NCBI GenBank assembly: GCA_936440205.1
Contig: OW387148.1
Coordinates: 24,111,961 to 24,175,960 of the forward strand
DNA length: 64,000 bases
Source of the DNA: Lepidonotus clava
Taxonomy: Eukaryota; Annelida; Polychaeta; Phyllodocida; Polynoidae
Direction of reading: 5' to 3'
Each line of letters opens with the position of its first letter. The stretch's first letter is position 1. The notes under the pieces were generated by a model that worked only from the letters and a program-made list of their open reading frames with translations, was not told the origin of the DNA and made no database searches. Made by a program: the position numbers and the translations under genes. This document shows positions 37,690 through 49,151 of this stretch, in pieces.

Positions 37690-38425
37690 TCGTAGAGGTA
37701 ACAGAGGGAAGGGAGGGTTGTGAAAGGGCCGGCACAGGTAACAGAGAGAAGACAGGGGTGTGAGGGGGCTGACATAGGTTACTGAGGAGAGGCAGGGGAG
37801 TCAAGGCGGTGATCCACGTTGCGACAAAATTGAACCGATTTCCAACCGATTTTCAAAATATTATCAATCTCCAAAATCGGTTCAAAATCGGTCCAAAATC
37901 GGTTCAAAATCGGTTCACTTTTGAAAATATCGCAACGTGGATCATGTCAACCGATTTTTTCCAACCGATTTCCAACCGACACATGTGAGACTAAATTATT
38001 CCAACTGATTTCCAACCGATTTCCAACCGACGATGGTCCGACAAAATTATTAAACCTGTTTAATAATTTTGAACCGATTTTGAACCGATATGAACCGATT
38101 TTGAATCGATTTTATTATGTCTAAGTATTTTCAGTGTTATTCCATTTATTTTTGGGAATAATAGAACGATAATATTACCAAAATATATCAAAATGAATTA
38201 TCTTTCACATGATATATTTTTTAATGCTTTTCAACAAGTATTTTACTATTTTACTTATTATTAATCAAACAGATTAAATAATATATATTTCTGGTTCCAT
38301 TAATGCTAATGACACATTTAATTGCCTACACGATTTTTGAAAGACAAAAAATAATCGGTTCTGAAATCACCAGCTTAAGAGGGCCGGTAGAGGTACCAGA
38401 GGGAACATAGGGGTGTGAGAGGTTG
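37690..38425 (+). repeat. ~47-bp tandem repeat split by a palindromic insertion
   Basis: Units such as GGTAACAGAGAGAAGACAGG followed by GGTGTGAGGGGG recur about three times at 37,692-37,806, and one more unit appears at 38,380-38,425. The ~570 bp between them contains the AACCGATT-rich element, which looks inserted into the array. Confidence 0.5.
37809..38115. mobile_element. Palindromic MITE-like block built from AACCGATTT words
   Basis: GATCCACGTTGCGA at about 37,811 recurs inverted as TCGCAACGTGGATC at about 37,930-37,943. The interior repeats CCAACCGATTTCC and its inverse AAATCGGTTC many times. Near 38,045-38,068 it has the same AAATTATTAAACNTGTTTAA palindrome as the block at 3872-4145. 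Confidence 0.55.
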
Positions 38426-38429
38426 GGGT

Positions 38430-40980
38430 TAAAAATTTCAGGAACTTTTTACAGAATTTATATTGAACCAGTAAAACAGTCAACAGCGAGAATCGTTGCA
38501 ACAGGGATGTCCCCTTTGCAAACATTCGCTGTTTTGATGAATTAATTATGCAATGGACCTCTGGCCTGCTGTTTGGATGCGCTCAAGAAAAATGTGGGTA
38601 GACGGGACAAAGGGGAATTGAGATTGATCGGGGTCCAAGGTCTTCCCGTACTTGGGTTTAGGGAGTAGATCTAATAATGAAGGGTGGTTGTTGGGGGAAC
38701 TATCCTATATTTGTGGCATAGTTGTTTAACTCGTACATGGTCATTATTTCTTCAGAGGACCGGATCGTCTTGGGGCCACGCTTGAAGCATCTTCCAGGGG
38801 CCCACATTTGGTCGGGGCCATCTTTGAGTCACCCTAGGATCTGTGTGTCTCTGTTGAGACCTGCTGTCCTTGAGTGTACATGCAGGGATTTTCCTTTACA
38901 AAGAGTTACTTGTACCGGGCACTAGTAAAAACTCTTTCGGGATAGTATAATTTCTTAGCAACTACTCCGATGGGCCAGTGAAAATAATTAAAAATGTTAT
39001 TGTTAACTTCACATGGACTAGTGGTACTTTGATTCGGATTTGTGTAAACTCAGGACCACTAGCCCGGTGGACCAGAGGAAAAGATTGTTAAGGAAAATCC
39101 CTGCCATGTATGATTATTTTTCCTGAAGCATAAGTCAACAACAGATAAAATGTTAACGGTTGAGCGCCTTGAAAGACAATGGTTTATTTTGGGTTGAATA
39201 GCGACATTTTATAGCTACAACTCAATAGCTGGATGCTGATTGGCTTAGATGATATCACAAGATATAGCCCCATTACATCTCATGTTACCCCATAAACCTC
39301 ACGTTTTGTGTTTTATATATCTCAACTATATTCATACTTTTGGGTTATTGTGGAGTACTTACTTTTTCTAGTCACTTTCGTGTAGTTGCTTTCTATTATC
39401 CGTTTTCAGGTGGACAATCATCATTATTGTGCTATTTCCCCAAGCATACGTCAATAACAGGTAGATGTTCACAGTTGGGTACCAAAGAGGACCTGTGTGA
39501 GCTAAACTGATGGTGATTGGCCAAGGGCAAATCAAGTGACATTACTCAAAAAACATTGTGTTGCAAGTTGTTTGAGGGATCCTTATAATTTGGGATACTT
39601 GACGTCATTGTATTTGACTCACTTTTCAAGTGTTACATATTTTGTGTTATTTGACCTATTCTCGAGTACCAATTACTTTTTGTGTTATTTGCAAATTCTA
39701 ATATATTCGAGTATTCCACTTACTATTTTATCTTATTACTACAATATTGTGGTCCCACATGAGGGTTCCAGAATGGGAAATGTGTACAGGGCATATAACA
39801 TGGATGATTAAAAACTAAAATCATAAGTGACACGTTTGTTATGATCATAAGGATGTATTTGACTAATTGCAAAAGGTCGGTCATCGACCTGATAGGTAAG
39901 ACAAACTTGTTTACCCCTCAGGTTGAGCCGCTTGTTTACATTGTTCATGCCCTAGTTGTTCATACTTTTTCAGCATTATGTTGTAAATGTTGTCAATGCC
40001 ATAAATCCTTGTGAGTAAATTATATATAAAAAAACTAAGTTAAATGGATTAAAAGATTTTACATGTGAATCGCAGAAAATAATTCACTTAAATTGCAGAA
40101 AGGTTTATCAGAAAATTGAACAGATAGAATTGACGTATGGATTGTATGGATTGTATGCTTTCATGTGTTGAATCACTGTTTGATAAAAAATTATTGTAAC
40201 ATCCTAGTAACCATGGAAGGAGTGTCTATACACTGAGCGGACTGTAAAAAATTACCTCCCTGAAATATGATACCGTTGGGGGAGGGTGTATGTATATAAG
40301 ACTAAGATATCGGATAACTACACTGAACTAAATGAAAAGTGAAGTGTGTTCTTGACCGACAATAAGATCAAAGAAACGTAAGATTTAACAAACCATGAAT
40401 TTAGGATAGACAGGGCAAATAAGGCTCTGATTCTTTATTCTTGTGTGTTTTTAAAACTACCCTTGGGTTTTCACCAGCATATCTTTGACATTAAAAAACC
40501 TTCTATTCTATACTCGTGATATTAAATTTGTGACCAGTCACGTGATGCGGTACCCTATTGGCAAAAGGGGTATCAAGCAACGTAAATTGATTCAAGCTTG
40601 TGGAATACTAATATACCTTCATTATTATAATGAAGGGCAAAATAGGGTTGGACATTATAGGCTGAGCTGGCAGGCTTTAACATTGGTTCCTATGGGGAAA
40701 AGGCCAAAATAATTATAAAGCTGCATTTTACAAATTTTAAGAGCAATCTGTCAACCAAACTGCTTTAGTTGATTTTGTATTATACACCAATCTTTAGGGA
40801 ACAAGTGTGGAAACAATTTTGAAAATGTTTCATAGTGAACCTAAATGTTGGTGCAAACTGGGATGGACTTATTGACCGTCTTCATGTGTAAGTCGCCCCA
40901 GGCAAGAGAGGATGCGTGCTGAAAAAACAGAGTTGGAGAAATGAGTTGTTATTTTTAATTTTTTAATTCTTCTTTAGCTT
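38430..40980. other. Intergenic spacer
   Basis: Apart from the MITE at 38,883-39,103, no feature is supported. Open frames of up to 91 codons are AT-rich and lack motifs. Confidence 0.4.
38883..39103. mobile_element. 221-bp MITE with CAGGG ends
   Basis: It starts CAGGGATTTTCCTTTAC and ends with the near inverse GTTAAGGAAAATCCCTG. CAGGG-type ends are common in hAT elements, but the expected 8-bp target duplication is not clear. Confidence 0.5.
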
Positions 40981-40981
40981 C

Positions 40982-41454
40982 AGATGGTACCAACCTAAAA
41001 GTAGGTCCAGAGGACACTCACTCTTTGAATGTAGGTCCCAACTACAAAACTACAGCCCCCCCTCCCCCTATTTGGGAATAGGGATACTCTGACAGCCCCC
41101 TCTTTGTCCTCCTGTGTCAAGGACAGCCCCTCCAAATAAGTATTTCCAACAGCCCCCCAATTTTGGGGATGGGAATACTCTGACAGCTCCCCCCCCCTTT
41201 TCAGGCTATATTAATGACAGCCCATATCAAAAAGGCATTTATTAAGAGGGAACCTGAACTCAATAATTTAAGAAGCATCATGTAGTAATTCATTTACATA
41301 AATCTACAATAAACTTTTGATATAGTGTACAGGATAACATATCATTGACAGCTTTCCCAAAAGATGGTCTCATTATTTGACACCCCCATCTTTAGCCAAA
41401 TTTGCCATTCACAGCTACAGCCCCCAGAGCTTCCGACCGCAGTTGGTACCATCT
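40982..41454. mobile_element. Possible C-rich MITE with 13-bp inverted ends
   Basis: AGATGGTACCAAC (40982-40994) is mirrored by GTTGGTACCATCT (41442-41454). Between them are repeated phrases such as GACAGCCCCC and GGGAATACTCTGACAGC. A C run follows at about 41,467-41,483. Confidence 0.4.
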
Positions 41455-41989
41455 TGGGGCTTAGTGTCCCCCCCCCCCCCCTCCGGGTTATAAATTAACA
41501 TACCTTTATCTAATACCTAGTTTAATGGATTTGCCATTGTGAGATGCGCTAAGGAAGGCCGACAAATTTATAAACGCAATGTATGAGTTAAACCGTTAAT
41601 TAATTAATCATGTCATGGCGTTGTTTCACAAAAAGGTATGCACTCATTCGATTTATATTTCATTCCACAAACATGATATGTACGAATAATATATATGCTG
41701 TGTACTGTATGCAGGCATGCCAGAGTATGCGTACCTCTTCACATTGTTTAGACTATATTATACAGACTTTGCTGGTTGGACTCTAATTCAACATATACTA
41801 TTTACTCCTATTTAACGGACATTAGGTAATCAAACTAATTCATATTTCTATTATTATATAATTCACAACTATATTGTCAACTTAAAATTTAAAAAAAGTA
41901 GTAAAACTATCTATTTTTGGACCATTTCCACCCAGTTGATAATCAATGTTTTAACTTTCTACCAACGCCTTCGAGACCATCTATTTACC

Positions 41990-42126
41990 TTTTCAACAGT
42001 GTTAAAAGTTGATAAACCTTGTTGATTCTGAGTAATTGTCAATCCTGACGAAGACCATAAAAGGTCGAAGCATGTTGATTGCCCAATTATCTCTCCAATA
42101 AAATTAACATAGTCCAACAAACTACT
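41990..42126 (+). mobile_element. Possible end of an old retroelement
   Basis: The phrase CCTGACGAAGACCATAAAAG followed by GTCGAAGC can form a small hairpin of the type often seen near the 3' ends of some retroelements. No reverse transcriptase is nearby. Confidence 0.2.
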
Positions 42127-42464
42127 GGGTTGCCGTCCAGAAAATTTTCACCAAATATCGTAGAGGTGTAATTACGTCCACGATACAAAAGTGTTGTCCA
42201 GAAAACTTTCACGAAATTTCGTGAACATGGAATTTTGTTAAAAAGACAATTACAATAGGCATAATTTCACATAGAATACTATTTTATGTATATTTTAAGA
42301 TGTTTGAAACAATTTGGAAGTAGAAAATTTCGGAAAAAAAACGAAATGAAAAACCACGAAATTTCGTGAATGCTTAAATGCCACGATACAAAGTGAAGTG
42401 AACGTGGGTGTTTTGTGTATCGTGGATCTCCGAAATATCGTGAAAGTTTTCTGGACGACAGCCC
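42127..42464. mobile_element. ~338-bp palindromic MITE (GTCCAGAAAA ends)
   Basis: GGGTTGCCGTCCAGAAAA at the left mirrors TTTTCTGGACGACAGCCC at the right. Inside, CACGAAATTTCGTG and CACGATACAAA recur in both orientations. There is no coding sequence. Confidence 0.65.
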
Positions 42465-43295
42465 TGGAGTCGGGTTTGGTGTGATGAACATTATTTTTAA
42501 CGCTTCACAATCTGTGCCAGGTCATTCCGCGTTCGTAAATAATTTTTAATGTTCATATACCGGTAATTTTTTCTTCTTCATGAATTCATAAGGCCACGAT
42601 CATAATATATGTGGTGTCATAAAAAAAACTAACAGAAGTTCCGTTGGCGAAAACTGGTTTAGAATTGGCGGAGAAAACTTAGAAATATCGATAGAATCCA
42701 ATATTTTTTCATTTGTTAACATCTTTCTATGTACGTTGTATGTTGCAAGGCATTTTTTACATAACGTAGACTTTAACCTACTAATTATTTGCGCACAAAT
42801 TCAGAGTAATCTATTATGTGTCTTAACACATGTAGCCTACATTTATTATGTAGCATTCAATCCTGGGTCCTTAAATCACACCATGACATTATGTTGAGGT
42901 AGTTGCGTGCACTCTTTTATCCATTTTTTTGCGGAATGGTAATGTAAAGTTTACTTAGAAAACGAAACTGGACTTACGGTAGATGACACACATTTGGCAT
43001 GTGATGACAGGTTGTTGAACACAGGTCACTCAAGTGCAAACTGGTATAGGATATTTCTTAACATTCTCAGACTTAAAAAAACATAAATTATCTTCTTTCT
43101 ATACTTCTGCGTGTCTTGTGACATTTTGTTCACACTGGTCCATACTTCCTCTATCCTCTATACTGTGGCGACCGATTCATAAACACGATCATGTGACGAC
43201 ACGATTTCCCTGTAGAGAAACACATAAGGCCAATTTACCCTGGCCTTTCGGGCACACAACCTTGTGCATGCGGGAAGTTGGTCACTCCACTCCTC

Positions 43296-43883
43296 AAGGC
43301 CCTATTACACTACACGACATGAGCTGCGATATGACCACCATATGACCATATCGTAACCATGTCGCAGACCCCTACAATATTGGTGATGTTGTGTTATACT
43401 ACATGACATCAGCTACGACATGACTACGATATGGCCATGTCGTAGCCATGTCGTAGGATGCTATGACATAGGTGTCATTAACGTAGTGTAATAGTTAAAG
43501 TTGTAATATCTACTACCTTAAAGTCATTATGATACAATTTTCATTGAAGTGAAATTCATGGGGGAAAATGTTGCGGGCTTTAACGTTAGCTACAGCATTC
43601 ATTTGACATGTTGAATAATGTTGTAGGGGTAAAATAGAAACGTATTGAAGCACTGTCCATGTCGTATGCCTCATATTGTAGAGAACATTATAGATGTCCT
43701 AAAACCCTCAACATATCGCAGCGGTGTAACACCCAGGATGAAGGTCTAAGCTACGACTTGGCTACGACATGGATATGACGTGTTCATGACATGGCCTATG
43801 CTATTATTTTATGTCATAGGCCATGTCATACCCATGCCATAGCCAAGTCATGGAATCCATGTCGTCTAGTGTAATAGGTCCTT
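43296..43883. mobile_element. ~590-bp MITE with AAGGMCCTATTACACTA ends and GTCGTAG words
   Basis: The left end reads AAGGCCCTATTACACTACAC followed by GACATG. The right end is the inverse of AAGGACCTATTACACTAGAC followed by GACATGG. The interior is filled with CATGTCGTAGCCATGTCGTA and inverse words. An inner copy of the end sequence occurs at about 43,482-43,493. Confidence 0.6.
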
Positions 43884-44533
43884 GATGCGATATCAACAAA
43901 ATCAAAGGGTCCTACGACCTGGCTACAATATGGTCGTAGCCCCATATCACAGCGGATGTCGTATTAAATTGGAATAACCCCTCGATAGTATACACCTTTC
44001 TCATGACCCTGCGCAGTGCAGGCCTGCTGAGCCCCAGACCAAGGGGAGGGGAGTCCTTTCACTGGATCACTGGCCTGCATATAGGCTAACAGTGGGGCCA
44101 TTTAGAGCTTTTTTTCTATATCTCACAAATACACTAACAAGAAAGCAAATGTACCATTTTTAGCACTCATATTTGCAAGCAAAAACATTTGTTCTTTGCA
44201 ACAAGTAACCTAATATCATGATAAGAAATGTGGTTTAGGTGCATTAAGGAATTTTCTGAGTCTTGCTAGCCTTTTATTTGGAAGGAGGTCAACTCTATAA
44301 ACAAGTTAATTACAGGTACTAACCAGGGGGCACAGTTTTAGACCTCAGTCAGCCCAAACATGATTACCCATTCTCCCCTCTCCTCCTACACACAGCCTGA
44401 ACACAAAGGTAGTATAATTATAGGCACCTGACCACCTCAGTGGGGACCAATTGTCACTGCACTCTGCACCAGGCCTCATGGTCAGTGCTGCAGACTGTAT
44501 TAGACTACACTCCCCTCATTAAGGTTCTTATTT

Positions 44534-44553
44534 CTGCAAGGAGGGGGCGCCAC
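44534..44553 (+). promoter_or_regulatory. CTCF-like motif (weaker)
   Basis: TGCAAGGAGGGGGCGCCACT contains the GGGGGCGC core between MCO-A and MCO-B; the left half fits poorly. Confidence 0.25.
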
Positions 44554-44669
44554 TCTTAGTAAGAAGGATGTATAAGTTAATTTGGAATACAACATCAACG
44601 CCCTGTGATAATTCTTTTCATCTCAGCCATTGCGTAGTGAAAGTATCGCAGGACATATCTAAAGCCACA

Positions 44670-44950
44670 CTAACTATGTTTGAATAATGTCGTGGGGATA
44701 AGGTGGAAATTACAGCCCATGTCTTGTGTCTTATGTCATAGCAAATATTACATGGCAAATATTATAAAAGACATGCCTGAAAACATCGCAATATAGTGTA
44801 ATACCCTAGATGGGGGTCTAAACCACGACATGGATAGTCATGACATGGACTTAAGGGAGGTTTCCTATGTTGTATGATATCACGTCATGTCGGAAGCCAT
44901 GTTGTAGCAATGTCGTAGAACCTATATCGTGTAGTATAATAACCCCTTCA
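44670..44950. mobile_element. Partial second copy of the GTCGTAG-word MITE
   Basis: It is homologous to about 43,610-43,885: both carry ATCGCARNRNTGTAAYAC and GGTCTAARCYACGAC, and end in GTGTAGTATAATA-like sequence. It is more diverged and lacks the left half. Confidence 0.45.
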
Positions 44951-45130
44951 AAGCAACAGAACCATTGGCCATGGCGAATGGGCCTATACATGCCTCACAG
45001 ACTGGCCCCAGAATGTGCGCTATACCTGTATAGAGCTGTCATAAGAGCGCATTTTGAGGCTAGACTGTAAGGGTTTTAATCATCCCCCTCCTCTTATCGA
45101 TGCAAAATTAAGTTTACTTTAATTTTTCTT

Positions 45131-46781
45131 GTTATTATTTCTGGCTATCTCAAACTTTAAGTCAAAAACTTTTTTTTTTTGACGTCTCAGGAGTTGGATG
45201 TAAAATACGGATTCACTAACTTGTAAAAGGAAATGACACTCATTTCGTCACAAAAAAAAAAGATATTTATGAATCATCTAGATCTATTTTGTTTCTTAAA
45301 ATTATGTATTTCTTATTTTGATAACTAAATGAGTCTATTGTGCTTCTATTTTCTTTTAAACTTTAAAGTCAAAAGTGATTTTGACTTGAACTTCTGAGGT
45401 GTTTATCCTTCAACTTCTGTGGTTTTTTCCCATTTAACCTTCTTGGGGATCCCTTCCTCTTAGTGTACAATAAGAATGAAGGAAGTGTCTGGTATTTATA
45501 CTATAACTTCGCGTCAAAAATGAAGTCAAAAGTGATTTTGACTTGAACTTCTGAGGTGTTTATCCTTCAACTTCTGAGTTTTTTTCCCATTTAACCTTCT
45601 TGGGGATCCCTTCCTCTTAGTGTACAATAAGAATGAAGGAAGTGTCTGGTATATATACTATAACTTCGCGTCAAAAACCTTGAAGTTAAAAGTGATTTTG
45701 ACTTGAACTTCTGAGGTGTTTATCCTTCAACTTCTGAGTTTTTTTCCCATTTAACCTTGTTGGGGATCCCTTCCTCTTAGTGTACAATAAGAATGGAGGA
45801 AGTGCCTGGTATATATACTATAACTTCACGTCAAAAATGAAGTCAAAAGTGATTTTGACTTGAACTTCTGAGGTGTTTATCCTTCAACTTCTGAGGTTTT
45901 TTCCCATTTAACCTTTTTGGGGATCCCTTCCTCTTAGTGTACAATAAGAACAAAGGAAGTGTCTGGTATATATACTATAACTTCGCGTCAAAAATGAAGT
46001 CAAAAGTGATTTTGACTTGAACTTCTGAGGTGTTTATCCTTCAACTTCTGAGTTTTTTTCCCATTCAACCTTCTTGGGGATCCCTTCCTCTTAGTGTACA
46101 ATAAGAATGAAGGAAGTGTCTGGTATATATACTATAACTTCGCGTCAAAAATGAAGTCAAAAGTGATTTTGACTTGAACTTCTGAGGTGTTTATCCTTCA
46201 ACTTCTGAGTTTTTTTCCCATTTAACCTTGTTGTGGATCCCTTCCTCTTAGTGTACAATAAGAATGAAGGAAGTGTCTGGTATATATACTATAACTACGC
46301 GTCAAAAACCTTGAAGTTAAAAGTGATTTTGACTTGAACTTCTGAGGTGTTTATCCTTCAACTTCTGAGGATTTTTCCCATTTAACCTTGTTGGGGATCC
46401 CTTCCTCTTAGTGTACAATAAGAATGAAGGAAGTGTCTGGTATATATACTATAACTACGCGTCAAAAACCTTGAAGTCAAAAGTGATTTTGACTTGAACT
46501 TCTGAGGTGTTTATCCGTAAAGTTCTGAGGTTTTTTCCCATTTAACCTTCTTGGGGATCCCTTCCTAATATATTTCATTATGAATGTATGTAAATCTAAT
46601 ATCTATTTCACTTAGACAGTAGGCCTAATGATACCATTTCGTTTATTTTATACACATTCCACTTTTTACTTCCAACCAATATTTGTGCTTACAAGGACAG
46701 CTTTTTTAAAAATCAAAAAAGAAGTTGAAGTCAAAAAAAAATTTTTTTGACTCAAAGTTCGATATAGCCGATATATATAAC
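45131..46781. mobile_element. ~1.65-kb element: 157-160-bp satellite enclosed by inverted ends
   Basis: The ends are inverted: GGCTATCTCAAACTTTAAGT at 45,143 and, on the other strand, GGCTATATCGAACTTTGAGT ending at 46,769. About eight tandem units fill the middle; AGTGATTTTGACTT starts at 45374, 45531, 45691, 45848, 46005, 46162, 46322 and 46482, so spacing is 157 or 160 bp and the last unit is partial. Each unit holds a hairpin, GTCAAAAGTGATTTTGAC. Elements with ~160-bp core repeats (pearl/Helentron-associated) are known in bivalves and sea urchins; whether this is one is inference. Confidence 0.65.
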
Positions 46782-46889
46782 CTTTCTTAAACATGTCATT
46801 TCTTGTATATGATCTACTATTTCTGTATATTAGAATCTACACAAAGGCGCAGTTATTCTTGTAGTAGTGAGAAACCAATGCAATCATTT

Positions 46890-47200
46890 AAGAATAGTTA
46901 TAGAAAAACTACTGGTACCCCTCAGAAAACTATGCCAAGGACAAGTACCAATAGGAAATCTTCCCCTATGACAATCACCCCTGGGCATTGTAGGGGTACT
47001 TGTCCTATAACAGTGAATTAAGTGTCTTATAAGAGTTATTGTCCTATAAGAGGAATTGCCTTTCCTATGGGGGCTGATCGTTGATGGTAAGTAATTGTTG
47101 GGGTTTTGACCCAAAGAGTAGTTATCCTACTGGGTTTATGTGCTATGGGGCAATTGTCCCGAGAGTAGTTTTCCCATGGGTAGTTGTCCTGTAATCCTCC
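46890..47200. mobile_element. Decayed relative of the foldback element
   Basis: It has scattered units such as GGGGTACTTGTCCTATAA and GGGTAGTTGTCCTG on the right and the inverse (GGACAAGTACC, GACAATCACCCC) on the left, like 19,044-20,064 but short and degenerate. Confidence 0.4.
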
Positions 47201-47554
47201 ATGGGAAAAGCTTGTGAAACAAAAACCTTTAATTAATGTTCTTTGCCAATTAATTCAATACTTGTGTTTTCTTTGAACGAGTGTTTTCTTTGAACTCGCC
47301 TAATGGGTGGTAGTATGGGGCCGAACCGGTCGTGCCTTTGTACCCACGGTCACGGGACGGCAGCTGACTTTTTCGGGATTCCGTACTTGTTCGGTCTTCC
47401 TATTCCGGGTCGCATCTCGGGTCATTGGCTGTTGTACCATGTCTCGGTCCTTCGGGTTCTCGTACCCCGGTTTCCTTTTTATCTAATTATCTATGACCTT
47501 TACCTTAATTACTTGAATTTGTCTAGGAAACTATGTGCTATTTAATCATCTTAT

Positions 47555-47817
47555 TGTCTTTAACCCCTTCAAGGGCTATTCTAGTGGAAGAAGACACATG
47601 TGAACACAAGGAGTGCCAAGAAGGAACTGTTTATTCCGGGCCTTACCACCCCTTTTTATACCCTAATACTTGGCTCTGATTGGCCATCTAAGATCACGTG
47701 GTCACTCTCACGTCACATCCGGTTTACAATATTTCTGGGTTTTCGGCTTTCGGGCTTTCAGGCTTTTCACAAAATACACTTGAATTCTTGGCATTCTATT
47801 ATTCTCAATACCTGACA
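47555..47817 (-). mobile_element. Solo LTR fossil (263 bp), LTR retrotransposon, family uncertain
   Basis: On the minus strand it runs TGTCAGG to GACA, with a TATAAAAAGG promoter-like box followed closely by AATAAA. The flanking 5-bp sequences CTTAT and CTGAT are near-matching target repeats. No internal coding region is present, so it is a solo LTR. Moderate age is suggested by the imperfect target repeat. Gypsy-type is likely but unproven. Confidence 0.5.
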
Positions 47818-49151
47818 CTGATGAATGGACATTCATCACATTATAAAACACGTCAGATATGCCCTAAAATAATCATCTTAATGTCCATACCGTAATTATC
47901 ATGTATACAATACGATACAAGCTTACATCAGAGGAGGTATAGCTCGATTACAATTATTGATTCAAAGCATCGATGAATGTGAAGGTCGTTTGAAAATACA
48001 TTAACTAACCCACTTTGCACCCCTTTCTTGAGAATATAACTTGAAAAATCTTCTTGGGGTACAAAACCAACCTCTCGCATGTTGCAACCAATTTTGAAAT
48101 AACCCAGTTAGAAGAGAAAATACTTATCAATATGCACGAAACTTCCATTTCAATTACATATATGCTGGAAACCTCATAATTCTATGTTTCAACCTCTTCA
48201 TTTCCTTAGTTTTTCATTAGAAATTGAACCATATATGTTAAGATAGAAATAAATTATTCTAATTATTACAAATGTAGCACATTTGTTTCGCAAAACTGTC
48301 ACAGTATTGAATAGACAGAGATTATATTGTTCAGAACTTGCAAACTATTTTCATTAGAGTATCATTCCTCATTCAACTGTTTCCATAATTGTAAAGCGGA
48401 AACCTTGTAGATATTAAGAATTACTACTACTAATATTAATACCTATTCTTATTAGAGTACTTTGGGGAATGCAATTGAAGTCTCTGGAATTTCATCCACA
48501 TCAAACTTTATACGGTGACCCGTCAATAAAGCCCGGTAACCATGGAAACTGACCGATTATCACTCATCTCTGCAGAAACACTTCAGGTAAGGGTTAGTGC
48601 AGGTCTAACCACATACATGGTTTACGTATCATTATAATCATTATAATACATGTATCTCATTCATTTTAATGTGATAACCTTAGAATGCCTCGCAATACGG
48701 CAAAGAGTTTTACATGGAATGGAGGCAAAAATATGGGTACGTGTACCCACATTGCAGCAGCCTACTATCTTCAGGGTCCATCCTTCTTGAATGCCCCTTT
48801 GGCTCAAATCGAACTGCGCCAACATGTTTCTATGTACCACCTGGAGCATGTGATTTGCACATCTCGCTAACATGGATACATTGTTTGATTAAAGAAGAAG
48901 GAACGCACTACATAGGTCTCCTACTAGTCGGACGATCCCCATCCCACCAACAAGACCAGAAGGAATTCTGCCCAGAACGTTCTCCACTGGTCCTTGAAAC
49001 GAGTATCATTCATTCTCTACTGAGGTGGATGATGCAGCAGAGTGGGTGCAGAGGGAGCCGGGCGCTCGACCGTTACAAAGACACCTACCTTAACTAACAT
49101 AACCGCTGTGTGCATAACTTAACCGGGCGTCAGAGAGGAACAACTGGTACA
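47818..49151. other. Upstream region of MCO-B
   Basis: It should contain the MCO-B promoter. A 127-codon open frame at 48,714-49,097 overlaps antisense frames and shows no motif. No mobile element is supported. Confidence 0.4.

Noticed and set aside
48714-49097. 127-codon open frame just upstream of MCO-B
   Set aside because: No motif, overlapping frames on both strands, and no link in phase to MCO-B exon 1.
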